Below are positions 1-8,516 of a stretch of DNA of 64,000 nt, one piece after another (position 1 is the first letter of the stretch; each line of letters opens with the position of its first letter). The notes beneath the pieces were generated by a model. It saw only the letters and a list, made by a program, of their open reading frames with translations, made no database searches and had not been told where the DNA came from. Origin of the DNA: Streptomyces albipurpureus (GTDB lineage: Bacteria; Actinomycetota; Actinomycetes; Streptomycetales; Streptomycetaceae); contig NZ_JAMQAW010000008.1 of assembly GCF_023701525.1 (NCBI RefSeq), forward strand, positions 272,836-336,835, in the 5' to 3' direction. Both the position numbers and the translations under genes were made by a program.

Positions 1-150
1 TCCGGCCGTCTGCTCGGGTCGCTGGAGCCGATCCACGCCAGTCTGATCCAGGCCACGGTCTCGGCGGCGGTGTTCCTGCTGTTCGTCGGGCCGGCGAATC
101 GCTGGGCAACAGGCTCATTGCGCGGCCGCGGTGCATGGGCGGGCCGATGA
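1..150 (+). CDS. C-terminal end of a membrane protein (partial)
   Basis: The reading frame is open from the first base to a TGA at 148-150 and encodes about 49 residues. It contains one hydrophobic stretch (LIQATVSAAVFLLFVG) followed by a basic tail ending RGRGAWAGR, which suits a last transmembrane helix with a cytoplasmic end. The stop overlaps the next start as ATGA, so this gene is probably translated together with the regulator and ABC exporter downstream. Too little is present to name a family. Confidence 0.6.
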   Translation, partial: SGRLLGSLEPIHASLIQATVSAAVFLLFVGPANRWATGSLRGRGAWAGR

Positions 151-545
151 GCATCCCCACCGGCTTCGACGAGCTGATCCATCCCGCTACCCGGCTGTCG
201 GTGGTCGCGCTGCTCGCCACCACCGAATGGGCGGACTTCGCGTTCATCCGCGACAGCCTCTCGCTCAGCGACTCCGCGCTCTCCAAGCAGCTGCACACCC
301 TGGAAGAGGCCGGATACCTGGAAATCCACAAGGAGGGCGGCGGTCGCAAGCGGCGCACCAGGCTACGGCTGACGGAACGCGGCCGCACCGCCTTCGAGGG
401 GCATGTGGCGGCGCTCCAGGCGATCGTCGAGAGTGCTCGGCGCACCGTGACGACCAGCCCGGCAACGGCAGCGGGCGACATTTCCACGACAGCCGCGACC
501 GGGATGGCACAACAGCAGCAGCACCGCGCGGAGGCCGGACGATGA
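147..545 (+). CDS. winged-helix transcriptional regulator (MarR/ArsR-like)
   Basis: A 132-residue protein starting at the ATG that overlaps the upstream stop (ATGA at 147-150). Residues 5-85 form a compact winged helix: a conserved opening (FDELIHPATRLSVVALLA), a recognition-helix segment (LSLSDSALSKQLHTLEEAGY) and a basic wing rich in Arg and Lys. This is the single-domain wHTH type often found next to ABC exporters. The last 40 residues are low complexity, including a run of four Gln. It overlaps the ABC ATPase gene by 4 bases, so it probably regulates that exporter. The inducer cannot be predicted. Confidence 0.85.
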   Translation: MSIPTGFDELIHPATRLSVVALLATTEWADFAFIRDSLSLSDSALSKQLHTLEEAGYLEIHKEGGGRKRRTRLRLTERGRTAFEGHVAALQAIVESARRTVTTSPATAAGDISTTAATGMAQQQQHRAEAGR

Positions 546-1525
546 CAACGCTCAAGCGCACATCCGCACCGCACACCGCGCCCCCCGGCCACACCCCGGC
601 CACGCCGTCCCCCACCGCGCGACCCATCGTCCAGGCACGCGGCCTGACCATGGCATACGGCGATACCCATGTCCTTCATGGCATCGATCTGGACATCCAC
701 CGCGGCGAGGTCTTCGCCCTGCTCGGTCCCAACGGCGCCGGGAAGACCACCACCGTCGAGATCCTGGAGGGCTTTCGGCAGCGCTCCGCCGGAGAGGTCC
801 GCGTCCTCGGTTCGGACCCGGAGCGGGGCGATGACGCCTGGCGCGGTCGCATCGGACTGGTCTTGCAGTCCTGGCGCGACCACCGCCGCTGGCGGGTCGC
901 CGAGTTGCTGACGCACTTCGCGATGTACTACCCCGACCCGCGCGACCCGGCCGAACTGCTGGCCCTGGTCGGCCTCACCGAACAGGCCGACCAGCGGGTG
1001 GAGCGGCTGTCCGGCGGCCAGCGCCGACGGCTTGATGTCGCTCTCGGCATCGTCGGCCGCCCCGAGCTCCTCTTCCTGGACGAGCCAACCACCGGCTTCG
1101 ATCCGCAGGCGCGGCACGAGTTCCACGTCCTGGTCGAACGGCTCGCCCGCGACGAAGGCGTCACCGTACTGCTCACCACCCACGATCTGGTGGAGGCCGA
1201 GCGGCTCGCCGATCGGATCGCCATGCTGGTCAACGGCCGGATCCGGGCCTGCGGCACCCCATCGGAACTGGCCCGGCGGGCCGCCGCGCAGGCCGAGGTC
1301 CGCTGGACGGCAGATGACGGGACGCCCCGCCGCGAACGCACCGAGGACCCCTCCCAGCTGGTCTGGGAACTCCACCGGGATGCCGGCGGCCCGATCGCCG
1401 ACCTGGAGGTCCGCCGCCCGACGCTGGAGGACACCTATCTGCACATGGTGCATCGGAAGGCCGACGGTGCCGACGGTGCCGACGGTACGGACGTGGTCGT
1501 GGACCGGGAGGCACCGGCCGTATGA
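542..1525 (+). CDS. ABC exporter ATP-binding protein
   Basis: ATPase subunit of an ABC-2 type exporter, 327 residues. After a Pro/Thr-rich 27-residue leader come Walker A (GPNGAGKT, about 62-69), the signature LSGGQ (about 156-160), Walker B (LLFLDEP, about 176-182) and the H-loop (TTHD). The C-terminal 80 residues have the DrrA/CcmA-like extension with the LEDTYLHMV motif. The start is the ATG overlapping the regulator stop (ATGA at 542-545). An in-frame start much further upstream is ignored because it would run through the regulator gene in another frame. Drug or lipid export is usual for the family; the substrate is unknown. Confidence 0.93.
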   Translation: MTTLKRTSAPHTAPPGHTPATPSPTARPIVQARGLTMAYGDTHVLHGIDLDIHRGEVFALLGPNGAGKTTTVEILEGFRQRSAGEVRVLGSDPERGDDAWRGRIGLVLQSWRDHRRWRVAELLTHFAMYYPDPRDPAELLALVGLTEQADQRVERLSGGQRRRLDVALGIVGRPELLFLDEPTTGFDPQARHEFHVLVERLARDEGVTVLLTTHDLVEAERLADRIAMLVNGRIRACGTPSELARRAAAQAEVRWTADDGTPRRERTEDPSQLVWELHRDAGGPIADLEVRRPTLEDTYLHMVHRKADGADGADGTDVVVDREAPAV

Positions 1526-2529
1526 AGGGGGCACACATGACGAACAAGATGGCGAGGGCCGACAAGAGTGTGAAGACGGACAGCCCCCACACGGCAGGCC
1601 ACGCCGACGCGACAGGCGGGCTGGGCATCTCGGACCGGACAGACATGCCGAACGGTGGCGCTGCCCCGGACGGGACGCGCCGCCGCTACTGGCGTGCCGG
1701 CCTCCTCCGCGGCCGCATCGAGCTACGGCACCTCCTGCGCAACCCCAAGGAGCTGTCCGGCCATCTGACCAATGTGGTCGTCGCGCTACTGATCGCCGGC
1801 TACGTCAGCGACGATGTGCCCGGCACCGACAGCCCGATGGCCCATCTGGTGATCGCGGGCTTCGCCGCCTATCTGCTGTTCCAGATCGGTCTGATCAACC
1901 TCCCGCAGATGCTGGTGACCGAGCGGGAGGAGGGCGTACTGCTGCGGCTGCGCGCCACGCCCGGCGGTATACCCGCCTATCTCGTCGCCAAGTGTCTGCT
2001 GGTGGTCGTCACGGCGGTCGGCACCCTGGCCCTGCTGCTGGTGATCGCCGCGCTGCTGGTGGACGGGCCACTGCCGCACGGGCCGGGCGGCTGGCTGACG
2101 CTGCTGTGGGTCATGACGCTCGGGCTGCTCGCCGTCGTACCACTGGGCGCGGCCATAGGCGCCGTGCTGCCCAACCCGCGCGAGGCACTGGCGTTGATCA
2201 TGCTGCCCACGATGGGGCTGCTGGTCACCTCCGGAGCGGTGTTCCCGATCACCTCGCTGCCCGTGGTGGTCCAGCAGGTCGCCTCCGTCTTCCCGCTCAA
2301 GTGGATGGCACAGGGCCTGCGTTCAGCGCTGCTGCCGGACTCCGCACGGGTCGCCGAGGCGGCCGGCTCCTGGGAGCTGCCGATGGTCGCCCTGGTACTG
2401 ACCGCCTGGGCGGTCCTCGGGTTCCTCCTCGCGATACCCCTCCTGCGCCGCGCCGCCCGCCGAGAGTCCGGATCCCGACTGACCGCGCGCCACCGCAAGG
2501 CGGCGCAGAGCGGGGCGATGCCCGCTTAG
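1522..2529 (+). CDS. ABC-2 type exporter permease
   Basis: Membrane subunit partnering the preceding ATPase, up to 335 residues. A hydrophilic N-terminus of about 70 residues precedes roughly six transmembrane helices, including VVVALLIAGYV, LVIAGFAAYLLFQIGLINL, LLVVVTAVGTLALLLVIAALL and a last helix ending FLLAIPLLRRAARR. The conserved segment after the fourth helix (PITSLPVVVQQVASVFPLKW) is typical of ABC-2 permeases. The ATG at 1522 overlaps the ATPase stop. An alternative ATG at 1537 has a better ribosome site (AAGGGGG five bases upstream), so the first five residues are uncertain. Confidence 0.9.
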   Translation: MKGAHMTNKMARADKSVKTDSPHTAGHADATGGLGISDRTDMPNGGAAPDGTRRRYWRAGLLRGRIELRHLLRNPKELSGHLTNVVVALLIAGYVSDDVPGTDSPMAHLVIAGFAAYLLFQIGLINLPQMLVTEREEGVLLRLRATPGGIPAYLVAKCLLVVVTAVGTLALLLVIAALLVDGPLPHGPGGWLTLLWVMTLGLLAVVPLGAAIGAVLPNPREALALIMLPTMGLLVTSGAVFPITSLPVVVQQVASVFPLKWMAQGLRSALLPDSARVAEAAGSWELPMVALVLTAWAVLGFLLAIPLLRRAARRESGSRLTARHRKAAQSGAMPA

Positions 2530-2767
2530 GCGGGCTCGTACGGTCGATGGCGCCCGCGCCCACCGAGGGATGAGGTTGCTCCAGAGGAGGGCCCCACCCG
2601 CAGCCTCGGGCCACGGCCCCTGCGAACGGGCCCCACAAAGCCACGGCCCCGGTCAACCGCCTGTCCCGGCCCCGGGCGCGGTCAACCGTCTGCCCCCCGC
2701 CCGCGGTCAACTACGCGCACCCGGGGCCGAGCCCGATGCCAGGGCCTGCTCGCTGCGGTGTGCCGGG

Positions 2768-2953
2768 TCAGTGGATCAGAGTGCGCAGGACGGGGACGCT
2801 CACCCCGGTGGCGGTCAGGCCGGCCAGCACGGCGCTCGGCACGGTTCCCGTCGACCAGAAGGTGATGGTCCCGAACACTGTTCCGAAGAAGACGGAGGTG
2901 AGCAGAATCAGGACCGTGCGAGCGGTGAGGAAAGGCGGCTGAGGGTTCGTCAT
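2768..2953 (-). CDS. small two-helix membrane protein
   Basis: A 61-residue protein with two predicted membrane helices, TVLILLTSVFFGTVFGTITFW and a second around VLAGLTATGVSV, separated by a short polar turn. Reading in this strand removes the stop-rich character of the region and gives codon use normal for the genome. It stands alone, convergent to the ABC exporter genes with about 240 bases between. No function is recognised. Small membrane proteins of this kind are widespread in Streptomyces. Confidence 0.6.
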   Translation of the reverse strand: MTNPQPPFLTARTVLILLTSVFFGTVFGTITFWSTGTVPSAVLAGLTATGVSVPVLRTLIH

Positions 2954-3440
2954 GCCTCAATGAAAACGCTGGACGCGCCTCTGACCTGTAGGGATGGAAC
3001 AAGCCGAACCGAGATCGACCACCCGTGAACATTCCGGTACGAAAGAGGATGCGCCCGGAACACCCACCTCGTCACCCGTTCCGTTCCCACCTGTTCTGAA
3101 GAGTTCTCACCTGTTCCCCCGAACTCCCTCTACGTTGTCGGAATGCTCCACGGACCACCGGTGATCCGGTTCCGTTCTCACCTCGTTGATCACTGCCGAA
3201 GAGGGCCCCGCGATCACCGGCGAAGTGTGTCCGTCAGGAGGCTCGAAGCCCGTACGCTGGCGGTCTTGCGGCCGTAAGGTCTTCCCCGGTACAACCTTCC
3301 CGTTCGGCGGATTCCGGCGCTGCCGGATCGAGGAATTGCCGCGTTCACACCGTGATAGCGCACACCCTGACAGCGAGGGGGTAGCACTGCATGGGACATC
3401 TGAGGAAACCGTTGCCAGTCCCGAGAAGGCGTGAACAAAG
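2954..3440. other. intergenic region with GTTC-type repeats
   Basis: No convincing gene. It contains a direct repeat CACCTGTTC at 3088-3096 and 3108-3116 (period 20) and related GTTCTCACCT sequences near 3104 and 3175. It lies upstream of the phosphatase gene and is less G/C-rich than its flanks, so it probably holds that gene's promoter and a regulator site. Confidence 0.35.
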
Positions 3441-3899
3441 ATGACCTGGGCCTCTGATACACCGGGCGTACTGCGACTGCCCTCCGGGCGGGTCATCCGG
3501 GGGCGAGGGCTTCGACACCCCTTGCCCGAGGGGGAGAAGCCCACCTTCGCCGTCTATCTCCTCGGCCGGCAGCCACCCGAGGTCGACTGGGAGTCCCGCT
3601 GGTTGACCTGGCCCGATTTTCGACTGCCTCGTGACCGCGATCTCGCCCGGCGACTGTTCGGTGAGGCATGGGAACGCGCCGCGCGGGAGCGAGTGGAAGT
3701 CGCCTGCGGCGGGGGGCGAGGGCGTACGGGCACTGCTCTTGCCTGTATTGCCGTGCTCGACGGCTGTCCGCCCGATCAGGCGGTTGCCTTTGTCCGCGCG
3801 GGCTATGAGCGCCATGCGGTGGAGACGCCCTGGCAGCGGCGGTATGTCAGCGGCTTTGTCGGCCCTGCCCGCACACCGGGCCCGATGGAGGCAGACTGA
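3441..3899 (+). CDS. small protein-tyrosine/dual-specificity-like phosphatase
   Basis: A 152-residue cysteine-phosphatase-like protein. The P-loop CX5R(T) is at about residues 89-96 (CGGGRGRT), and a WPD-type loop carrying the presumed general acid Asp59 lies in TWPDFRLP. The His that usually precedes the catalytic Cys is Ala here (VACGGGRG), which is a variation within the family. It would remove phosphate from Tyr, Ser/Thr or small substrates in the cytoplasm. It is followed closely by the DUF2277 gene. In Streptomyces such phosphatases often sit beside HTH proteins; none is seen here. Confidence 0.78.
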   Translation: MTWASDTPGVLRLPSGRVIRGRGLRHPLPEGEKPTFAVYLLGRQPPEVDWESRWLTWPDFRLPRDRDLARRLFGEAWERAARERVEVACGGGRGRTGTALACIAVLDGCPPDQAVAFVRAGYERHAVETPWQRRYVSGFVGPARTPGPMEAD

Positions 3900-3903
3900 A
3901 GGT

Positions 3904-4155
3904 ATGTGCCGCAGTATTAAGACTCTCCGCCCGCCCGTCCTCCCCGATGAGGCCACCGAGGACGATATCCACGCCGCCGCACTTCAGTACGTACGCAAAG
4001 TGTCCGGCTTCCGAGCCCCTGCCGAACACAACCGTGAGGTGTTCGAGCAGGCCGTCGAGGAGATCGCCGATGCCACTCAGCGGCTGCTCGACGGGCTGGA
4101 GATCAGAGGGGCTAGGCCGCCTCGGGAGCGGTCTGCCGCGTCGGACGCCGCATGA
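3904..4155 (+). CDS. DUF2277 family protein
   Basis: An 83-residue protein with the characteristic start MCRSIKTLRPP and the core AALQYVRKVSGFRAP, both hallmarks of DUF2277, a widespread actinobacterial family of unknown function. The start ATG at 3904 lies four bases after the phosphatase stop, so the two genes probably share a transcript. Its last 44 bases overlap the end of the convergent DedA gene. The Cys2 and the conserved basic stretch suggest a metal or nucleic-acid contact, but that is only inference. Confidence 0.85.
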   Translation: MCRSIKTLRPPVLPDEATEDDIHAAALQYVRKVSGFRAPAEHNREVFEQAVEEIADATQRLLDGLEIRGARPPRERSAASDAA

Positions 4156-4765
4156 CGTACGCCGCCAAGGCGCCGGCACCGAAGAGCGCGAGCACGGAGA
4201 CCGCCGCCCCGACCCAGCTGGCGCCCAGCCACTGTCCGCCGAAGTAGCCGAGGCCGACGCTGTAGCCCGCCCAGGTCACGCCGGCCAGCGCGGACCAGGG
4301 TAGGAAGTGCTTGACCTTGCGGTGGGCGGTGCCGGCGGCGAGCGAGACGACCGAACGTCCGGCAGGGGCGAAGCGGGCGATCACGACAAGCGCACCGCCT
4401 CCCTTGTTCAGCGCGGTGCCGAGCCTTGCCTGAGCGGTGGTGAGCCTGCGCGACTTGGCGATGGCACGGTCGAAGCGGTCACCGCCGCGCCGGGCGAGGC
4501 GATAGGCGACCAGATCGCCGACCACGGAGGCCGAGGCGGCGCAGAGCACCAGAATCAGGAGCGAGGGCACCTCGTGCGGCACCTTCTCGGCTGCGCCGGC
4601 CACTTTGGTGACCGTGGTCGAACCAGCTGCGGCGGCTGCGGTCGCCGCGGTGATCACCAGAACACCGCTGGGGAGGATCGGCAGAAAAACATCAAGCAAT
4701 ACGGACAAACCGATAATCGCGTAGATCCAAGGGCTGCCGGTCAGGAACCCCAGACTTTCCAGCAC
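4112..4765 (-). CDS. DedA family membrane protein
   Basis: A 217-residue polytopic protein of the DedA/SNARE-associated family, thought to move lipid carriers such as undecaprenyl phosphate across the membrane. Visible features are the reentrant-loop-like segment with PILPSG near the N-terminus, the central ARFAPAGRSVVSLAAG (the conserved R-x-P-x-x-R type motif) and several hydrophobic helices. The C-terminus is short and basic (RRPTRQTA). It is monocistronic and overlaps the end of DUF2277 tail to tail. The start ATG at 4765 has a GAG-rich sequence upstream. Confidence 0.9.
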   Translation of the reverse strand: MLESLGFLTGSPWIYAIIGLSVLLDVFLPILPSGVLVITAATAAAAAGSTTVTKVAGAAEKVPHEVPSLLILVLCAASASVVGDLVAYRLARRGGDRFDRAIAKSRRLTTAQARLGTALNKGGGALVVIARFAPAGRSVVSLAAGTAHRKVKHFLPWSALAGVTWAGYSVGLGYFGGQWLGASWVGAAVSVLALFGAGALAAYVMRRPTRQTAPEAA

Positions 4766-4942
4766 CTTGTACTCTCCCCGTTTCCCCGATTCGTGAACTT
4801 GCCGCTACGTACAGTGGTCGGTTACGGCGGCGGTAACAGCTGTACAGCGTACGCGGGAAGTCCCCCTTTTGATCACTCAGGGGCCATCGTTGTTGTGATG
4901 ATCACTTTCTGTCCGAATTTTGACCCATCGACATGATGTCAA

Positions 4943-4980
4943 CAGCGCCTAAAGCCTCCCTGTAGAGGCTTTAGGCGCTG
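4943..4980 (-). terminator. strong hairpin terminator after the DoxX gene
   Basis: A perfect 16-base-pair inverted repeat: left arm 4943-4958, loop CCTGTA at 4959-4964, right arm 4965-4980. It lies about 100 bases past the stop of the DoxX gene on the minus strand and upstream of the DedA start. There is no T-run, as is usual for streptomycete terminators. Confidence 0.75.
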
Positions 4981-5083
4981 GTGGGTTTCTCGCGTCGCGC
5001 GGAGTCAGCTGGGTGGTCTGTTGTGGGGGCTACCGACCATTTACGTGCGATGACGCGGTGATCGCCGCTGATCCGCCGGGACT

Positions 5084-5557
5084 TCAGGCGGTTGCGGCCG
5101 TCCTGCCGTGCTCGCCGTCGTTCTTCTGCTGGGCGATGCGTCCCTCGCTGCGCGCCCCAAACAGCCTGTCCAATGCAAATGCGCCAGGCCCGGTGAAGAC
5201 GAGCAGCAGGAAGGCCCAGCAGAAGAACGCCGACGCTTCACCGGAGTTCTCCAGCGGGAACAGGCCCTCGGGCTGGTGGACCTTGAAGTAGGCGTACGCC
5301 ATCGAACCCGAGCAGATGAAAGCGGCGCTGCGGGTTCCTACGCCGAGCACCACCAGGCTGCCGCCGACGAGCTGGATCACCGCCGCGTACCACCCCGGCC
5401 AGGTGCCGGCCTCGATGGTGCCGCCGCCGTGGGCTCCGCCGAGCACTCCGAAGAGGGATGCGGCGCCATGGCACGCGAAGAGCAGGCCTATGACGATCCG
5501 GAAGAGACCCAGCGCGTAAGGCTGGGACTGATTGAGCTTGGCGCTCAGTGAGTTCAT
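5084..5557 (-). CDS. DoxX family membrane protein
   Basis: A four-helix membrane protein of the DoxX family, 157 residues from the ATG at 5557 (GGGAGT seven bases upstream; a longer start 15 codons earlier lacks a clear ribosome site). Helices include ALGLFRIVIGLLFACHGAASLF, YAAVIQLVGGSLVVLGVG and FFCWAFLLLVFTGPGAFAL. The family includes subunits linked to quinone or thiol redox functions, but most bacterial members have unknown substrates. The AT-rich stretch 5610-5645 upstream probably holds the promoter. Confidence 0.88.
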   Translation of the reverse strand: MNSLSAKLNQSQPYALGLFRIVIGLLFACHGAASLFGVLGGAHGGGTIEAGTWPGWYAAVIQLVGGSLVVLGVGTRSAAFICSGSMAYAYFKVHQPEGLFPLENSGEASAFFCWAFLLLVFTGPGAFALDRLFGARSEGRIAQQKNDGEHGRTAATA

Positions 5558-5668
5558 GGGGGGACTCCCGTTGTGTGGGGTACAGGGAACCGACGCTGCC
5601 AAGTTAGGCAGCCCTAAAATATGCTTGCAAGTTCAACATTCGATTTTCGGGGCTTTCTCATGCAACTC

Positions 5669-7534
5669 TCATCCGGTCGAGGCCGGAGTGCCTCCTTCCG
5701 CCAACTGCCTCTCATCCACGGTCAGTAGACGCGCGGCTACCCCCCTTCCCCCGCCCTGAGTCTTCCGTTCGGTCGGCTCGGTCCCTGCCTGCTCCAACCG
5801 GAGCCGGGCGGATCGCCCGCGCAGGGTCAGGGTCATCAACTGGTTGCCGAACCACGGACCGCCGGAGCGGGACCAGTGCACTGGTGGTCTGCCCGTGCGG
5901 CCATGACGGGCCAGCAGGTGCCCCAGTCGCCTACCCATCCGACTCCAGCCGAAGTGGAAACCCAACTGGATCATCCGGGGGATGGAGTTGTGCACCGGAG
6001 AGCAGGTCAGTTGGAACACCCGGGAGTCGGGATCGCCCGCACCACGCCAGTCCGGTTCGGCCACATAGGCGTGGTGCACATCCCCGGAGAGCACGGAGAT
6101 CGTGGCCGGAGCGTGCGCGCCGGTGCCGACCTCCGCCACCAGGGCGGTCAGTTCGTCGAAGGAGCGGGGGAAGGCCGCCCAGTGCTCCAGGTCGGCCGCC
6201 CTGCGCAGTCGTTCGCCGAACCGCGCCCAGCGTGCTCCCCGTTCCCCCCGGCACAGGGCCGCGTTCCAGCTCTCCGTGTCATGGATCAGGGGCGGCAGCA
6301 GCCAGGGCAGTGAGGTGCCGATCAGCAGATGGTCATACGCGGCGCCCGCTGTGGGGTCGGACCCCGCCGAAGTCGGCTCCGGTTGCGCTGCGGGCATCGC
6401 TCCCGCCGGGACCGCGTCGGTCTCCCGCCCCAGTGGGTCCACCGAAGTGGGCGTTCCGCCCGAAACCGGACCGTCCACCGGTCCCCTGGGCGGCAGCCCC
6501 TCCAGCGCCTGTTCCCGTAGCCAGTGCGCTTCCTCCGGGTCCAGCATCGCCCGGTGCTGTTCATCGAGCACCCGGGCCGCCCGGGTGTCCACCATGAGCA
6601 GCCGGGTCCGGTCGAAGTCCCGGCGGTAGCTCCAGCGGGTGGAGAGGGGGTCCGCGTCGGCCCGCTCCGCGAACTCCCGCAGGGCGGCGGTTCCATCGGA
6701 ACTCGCCCGTACGGCCTGGAACAGTTCATCCGATTCCAGTTCGGCGGGCGAGAGATTGCCCAGGTGCTGGTAGACCCAGTACGACATGAGCCCGCTGAGA
6801 ATCCGTTCGTGCCACCACGGTTGGGCGCGGATCTCCGTCAGCCAGGAGGCGCTGGTGTTCCAGTCGTCGATCACATCGTGGTCGTCGAAGACCATCAGAC
6901 TGGGGATGGTGGAGAACAGCCAGCGCACCTCGGGGTCGAGCCAGGACTCGTCATAGAGATGGGTGTACTCCTCGTAGTTCGTCACCTCGGCGCCCGGGGG
7001 CTCGCTGAGATCGCGGCGCTCGGCGAGCCAGGCCCGGGTCGCCTTGGAGGTCTCGTCCGCGTACACCTGATCGCCGAGCAGCAGCAGGACGTCGGGACGC
7101 GCCGCGAGGGGGTCGTGGGCGAGCCGGGCGGCCAGGGTGTCGAGGGCGTCCGGGCCGACGGGGTCGTGCTCGCCGGCGGGGGCTGCCGCCCAGCGGCAGG
7201 ACCCGAAGGAGACCGTGACACCCGTCGAGGGCACCTGGGGTGTGGTGATGGTCGACGCCGGGAACGCGGAGTTCGCCAGTGGCCAGACCGTCGCCCCGTC
7301 GAGGCGGACTTCATAGGCGGTGCTCGTGCCGGGCGTCAGTCCGCGGACGGTCACCAGCGCGTAGTGGTGGTCGGCGATCCTGAAGGTGGACGACGAACCG
7401 CTGGCGCCGTCCGCGCAGCGGACCTCGACCGTGCAGGGGCGGTCGGTCTCGACCCAGACGGTCGCGTGGTCCCCGGCCTCCCAGTCGACATAGCGCAGCA
7501 GCGGTCCCAGTCGAAGTCCTGCCGAGTCGGCCAT
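5669..7534 (-). CDS. PhoD-like alkaline phosphatase/phosphodiesterase
   Basis: A 621-residue metallophosphoesterase of the PhoD type. The metal-binding motifs are clear: GSC near 111-113, GDQVYADE at about 154-161, FDDHDVIDDWN at about 216-226, and SGDVHHAYVAE near the C-terminus. No Tat or Sec signal is visible at the N-terminus (MADSAGLRLGPLLRYVDW), so this looks like the cytoplasmic branch common in Streptomyces rather than the secreted PhoD. A Gly/Pro-rich insertion lies around residues 350-400. The start has GAGGAGG a few bases upstream. Substrate is probably a phosphomonoester or diester. Confidence 0.9.
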   Translation of the reverse strand: MADSAGLRLGPLLRYVDWEAGDHATVWVETDRPCTVEVRCADGASGSSSTFRIADHHYALVTVRGLTPGTSTAYEVRLDGATVWPLANSAFPASTITTPQVPSTGVTVSFGSCRWAAAPAGEHDPVGPDALDTLAARLAHDPLAARPDVLLLLGDQVYADETSKATRAWLAERRDLSEPPGAEVTNYEEYTHLYDESWLDPEVRWLFSTIPSLMVFDDHDVIDDWNTSASWLTEIRAQPWWHERILSGLMSYWVYQHLGNLSPAELESDELFQAVRASSDGTAALREFAERADADPLSTRWSYRRDFDRTRLLMVDTRAARVLDEQHRAMLDPEEAHWLREQALEGLPPRGPVDGPVSGGTPTSVDPLGRETDAVPAGAMPAAQPEPTSAGSDPTAGAAYDHLLIGTSLPWLLPPLIHDTESWNAALCRGERGARWARFGERLRRAADLEHWAAFPRSFDELTALVAEVGTGAHAPATISVLSGDVHHAYVAEPDWRGAGDPDSRVFQLTCSPVHNSIPRMIQLGFHFGWSRMGRRLGHLLARHGRTGRPPVHWSRSGGPWFGNQLMTLTLRGRSARLRLEQAGTEPTERKTQGGGRGVAARLLTVDERQLAEGGTPASTG

Positions 7535-7673
7535 GGGTGTCCTCCTCTGTCGCCCCGTACGGTACGGAACGACAGAGGGATACGGACAGAGGTTCGGCCG
7601 CTCACGCGCCGGGCGTTCATCGAGTTAGCCGATGGTGCCCCGAATGCCGGTGTTGAGGACGGCCGTAAGGGGG

Positions 7674-8348
7674 CTAGCAGCCGTTCAGGGTCGACCGGAG
7701 TGCGCTCTTCTCCGCCGTGTCCACGGTCATTCCGTAGGAGTGCTTCACCTGCACCCACATCCGGACGTAGACACAGCGGTACGCGGTGCGCGGGGGCAGC
7801 CACTCGGCCGGGTCCTTGTCGCCCTTGGCCTGGTTGACGTTGTCGGTGACCGCGATCAACTGGGGCCCGCTGAGGTCATTGGCGAAGGCCTGCCGTCGGG
7901 CCGTGGTCCAACTACTGGCGCCCGAACGCCATGCCTCGGCGAGCGGCACGATGTGGTCGATGTCCACATCGGACGCGGCGGACCAGGTCGCCCCGTCGAA
8001 CTCCGAGTACCAGGTGCCGCTGACCGCCGCACAGCCCGCGTCCTGCACCACATTGCGGCCATCGCGCTTGAGGACCGTCTCCCGGGTGTTGCAGGTACCC
8101 GACTGGGTGATCCAGTGCGGGAACCTGGAACGGCTGTAGCCGCTCGAACTTCCCTCCGCCCGCTCGGTGAGCTGGCCCAGATAGGAGCGCGCGGTGGCCG
8201 CGCTGACCGGTGTGGGTGGTGCCGCCTGCGCGGTGGGTGCGCTGGTCAGGAGGCTGGTGAGGGCGAGCGCGACGGCTGGGACCAGAACGGTGGTACGCCT
8301 CGGACGGCTGTTGCCGCGACGGATGTGACGCGCGTAGAGGGTGGTCAT
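7674..8348 (-). CDS. secreted HNH endonuclease (DUF1524/GmrSD C-terminal-like)
   Basis: A 224-residue exported nuclease. Starting at the ATG at 8348 (AGAGGAG upstream), the N-terminus is a Sec signal peptide: basic RRGNSRPRR, hydrophobic core VPAVALALTSLL, cleavage after AQA. The mature part carries the HNH core DVDIDHIVPLAEAW and a downstream Asn/Lys segment (TDNVNQAKGDKDPAEW), the pattern of the DUF1524 family. Four Cys in the mature part may form disulfides. Family members are presumed extracellular nucleases for nutrient scavenging. It is monocistronic, facing away from the FetB-like permease gene. Confidence 0.9.
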   Translation of the reverse strand: MTTLYARHIRRGNSRPRRTTVLVPAVALALTSLLTSAPTAQAAPPTPVSAATARSYLGQLTERAEGSSSGYSRSRFPHWITQSGTCNTRETVLKRDGRNVVQDAGCAAVSGTWYSEFDGATWSAASDVDIDHIVPLAEAWRSGASSWTTARRQAFANDLSGPQLIAVTDNVNQAKGDKDPAEWLPPRTAYRCVYVRMWVQVKHSYGMTVDTAEKSALRSTLNGC

Positions 8349-8516
8349 GCGAACTCCTCTGGAGTGGGGGGAGTTTGACCGCGGGGGCACGGCCACTGCT
8401 GATGGCGCCCCGACTTCCCGGGGGAGGGGCCCAGACAACAGAGTGACGACATGCCCACGTCAAATCAAGGGTGCTGACGGACCGCCATGCCCGCGGGACC
8501 GGCGTAGGGTTGCCGC

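Noticed and set aside
131..541. Extended N-terminus of the ABC ATPase
   Set aside because: The in-frame extension reads through the wHTH regulator gene in another frame and is Arg/Pro/His-rich noise. The ATGA overlap at 542 gives a better start.
2650..2711. Three copies of GGTCAAC about 25-29 bases apart
   Set aside because: Short, unequally spaced and in GC-rich intergenic sequence between two convergent genes; not distinguishable from chance.
6524..7837. Plus-strand open frame opposite the PhoD and HNH genes
   Set aside because: Spans two real genes in antisense and has no recognisable motif.
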